Below are positions 63,415 to 64,000 of a stretch of DNA of 64,000 nt, one piece after another. Both the position numbers and the translations under genes were made by a program. The DNA is from Cellulomonas wangleii. GTDB taxonomy: Bacteria > Actinomycetota > Actinomycetes > Actinomycetales > Cellulomonadaceae. Location: contig NZ_CP074405.1 of assembly GCF_018388445.1 (NCBI RefSeq), positions 2,170,001 to 2,234,000 on the forward strand, given 5' to 3'. Numbering within the stretch: position 1 is the stretch's first letter; every line of letters starts with the position of its first letter. The notes beneath the pieces were generated by a model. That model had not been told where the DNA came from. It saw only the letters and a list, made by a program, of their open reading frames with translations, and did not search any database.

Positions 63415-64000
63415 TCAGGCGTTCGTCGGCGCCGTCACCGGCTCGAGGACGCCCGTGAGCAGCAGCACCACGACGAGCGCGGCCAGGCCGAGCCGGTAGT
63501 ACACGAAGGGCGTGTAGCTGAAGGTCGACACGATCTTGAGGAAGGCGATGATGACGACGTAGCCGACCGCGAAGGCGACGAGCGTCGCGATCAGGGTGGC
63601 GCCGAACCCGGGCGTCCCCGCCTCACCGAAGTCGCCGACGCTCTTGGCGAGCTGGAAGAACCCCGAGCCGAACACCGCGGGGATGGCGAGCAGGAACGAG
63701 TACCGCGCGGCGGCCTCACGGGTGTAGCCCATGAGCAGCCCGCCGGTGATCGTGCCGCCGGAGCGGGAGACGCCGGGCACCAGCGCGAGGGCCTGCCAGA
63801 ACCCGAATGCCAGCGCGTGGCGTGGCGTCAGCTCGTCCAGCGTGCGGGTCTTGGCCCCCCGGCGGTCGGCCCAGCCGAGCACGAGGGCGAAGACGGCCAA
63901 CGTCAACGCCACCAGCCACAGGTTGCGGAACGGGCGCTCGATCGCGTCCTGGAACGCCAGGCCCAGCACCACGATCGGCACCGTGCCCAGGGCGATGAAC
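63415..64000 (-). CDS. uppP: Undecaprenyl-diphosphatase (N-terminus beyond window)
   Basis: The C-terminal about 195 residues of a membrane phosphatase that recycles undecaprenyl pyrophosphate for cell wall synthesis. The catalytic region ALVPGVSRSGGTITGGLLMG and SFLLAIPAVFGSGFFQ are conserved UppP (BacA) motifs, and TPFVYYRLGLAALV ends the protein. The frame continues through 64000 without a start (FIALGTVPIVVLG precedes the first internal ATG), so about 80-90 residues lie outside the window. Confidence 0.94.
   Translation of the reverse strand, partial: FIALGTVPIVVLGLAFQDAIERPFRNLWLVALTLAVFALVLGWADRRGAKTRTLDELTPRHALAFGFWQALALVPGVSRSGGTITGGLLMGYTREAAARYSFLLAIPAVFGSGFFQLAKSVGDFGEAGTPGFGATLIATLVAFAVGYVVIIAFLKIVSTFSYTPFVYYRLGLAALVVVLLLTGVLEPVTAPTNA

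Overview
The window is high-GC, gene-dense DNA from an actinobacterium, probably a Cellulomonas-like member of the Micrococcales (genus inferred, not proven). The evidence is a complete Pup-proteasome locus (mpa, dop, pup, prcB, prcA, pafA), the mycothiol gene mshC, an ANTAR-type PdtaR regulator, many GTG starts, and a backbone order (polA, pdtaR, pyk, gltDB, lgt, trpABC, trpE, hisI, hisF) familiar from actinobacterial chromosomes.

Layout. 1-3.6 kb: the start of polA (running off the left edge), a divergent hotdog thioesterase and a GNAT acetyltransferase. 3.8-9.7 kb: a branched-chain amino acid type ABC importer, with livHMGF on the plus strand and its lipoprotein substrate-binding gene facing it. 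9.9-15.8 kb: pdtaR, tRNA-Leu(CAA), an apparently frameshifted small membrane gene, an isochorismatase-like hydrolase, two membrane proteins and pyk. 15.9-31.0 kb: a long minus-strand run of tightly coupled genes, hisI-trpE-Trp-associated membrane protein, four small membrane genes, trpC-trpB-trpA-lgt, then gltB-gltD. Many junctions are 4-nt ATGA or GTGA overlaps.

31.1-34.85 kb is an accessory island. It begins with a broken second copy of the 3' part of the neighbouring ABC exporter gene. A short FAD-monooxygenase-like fragment is spliced into that copy. The rest holds a DUF2510 membrane gene, an IS3-family transposase remnant, a pair of unknown small genes and a 60-residue ORF. The intact heterodimeric ABC exporter follows (34.85-38.6 kb), then a TIGR03085-type gene, hisF and an FKBP lipoprotein.

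41.2-53.7 kb is the Pup-proteasome region ending in trmI. It is split between pup and dop by one opposite-strand gene for a roughly 1,500-residue membrane protein. 53.7-64 kb carries an exported small protein, a large LuxR/MalT-like regulator, an M50 protease with CBS-like domain, a RecB-like Fe-S nuclease, a HAD phosphatase with an apparent CTG start, a PAC2 protein, mshC, a decayed corA-like gene and uppP (running off the right edge).

A recurrent feature is a TANNNT -10 hexamer placed 6-7 nt before a start codon (polA, pdtaR, pyk, dop, the M50 protease, the RecB-like gene, the PAC2 gene, mshC). This suggests that a large share of transcription units are leaderless, and it decides several start codons below.
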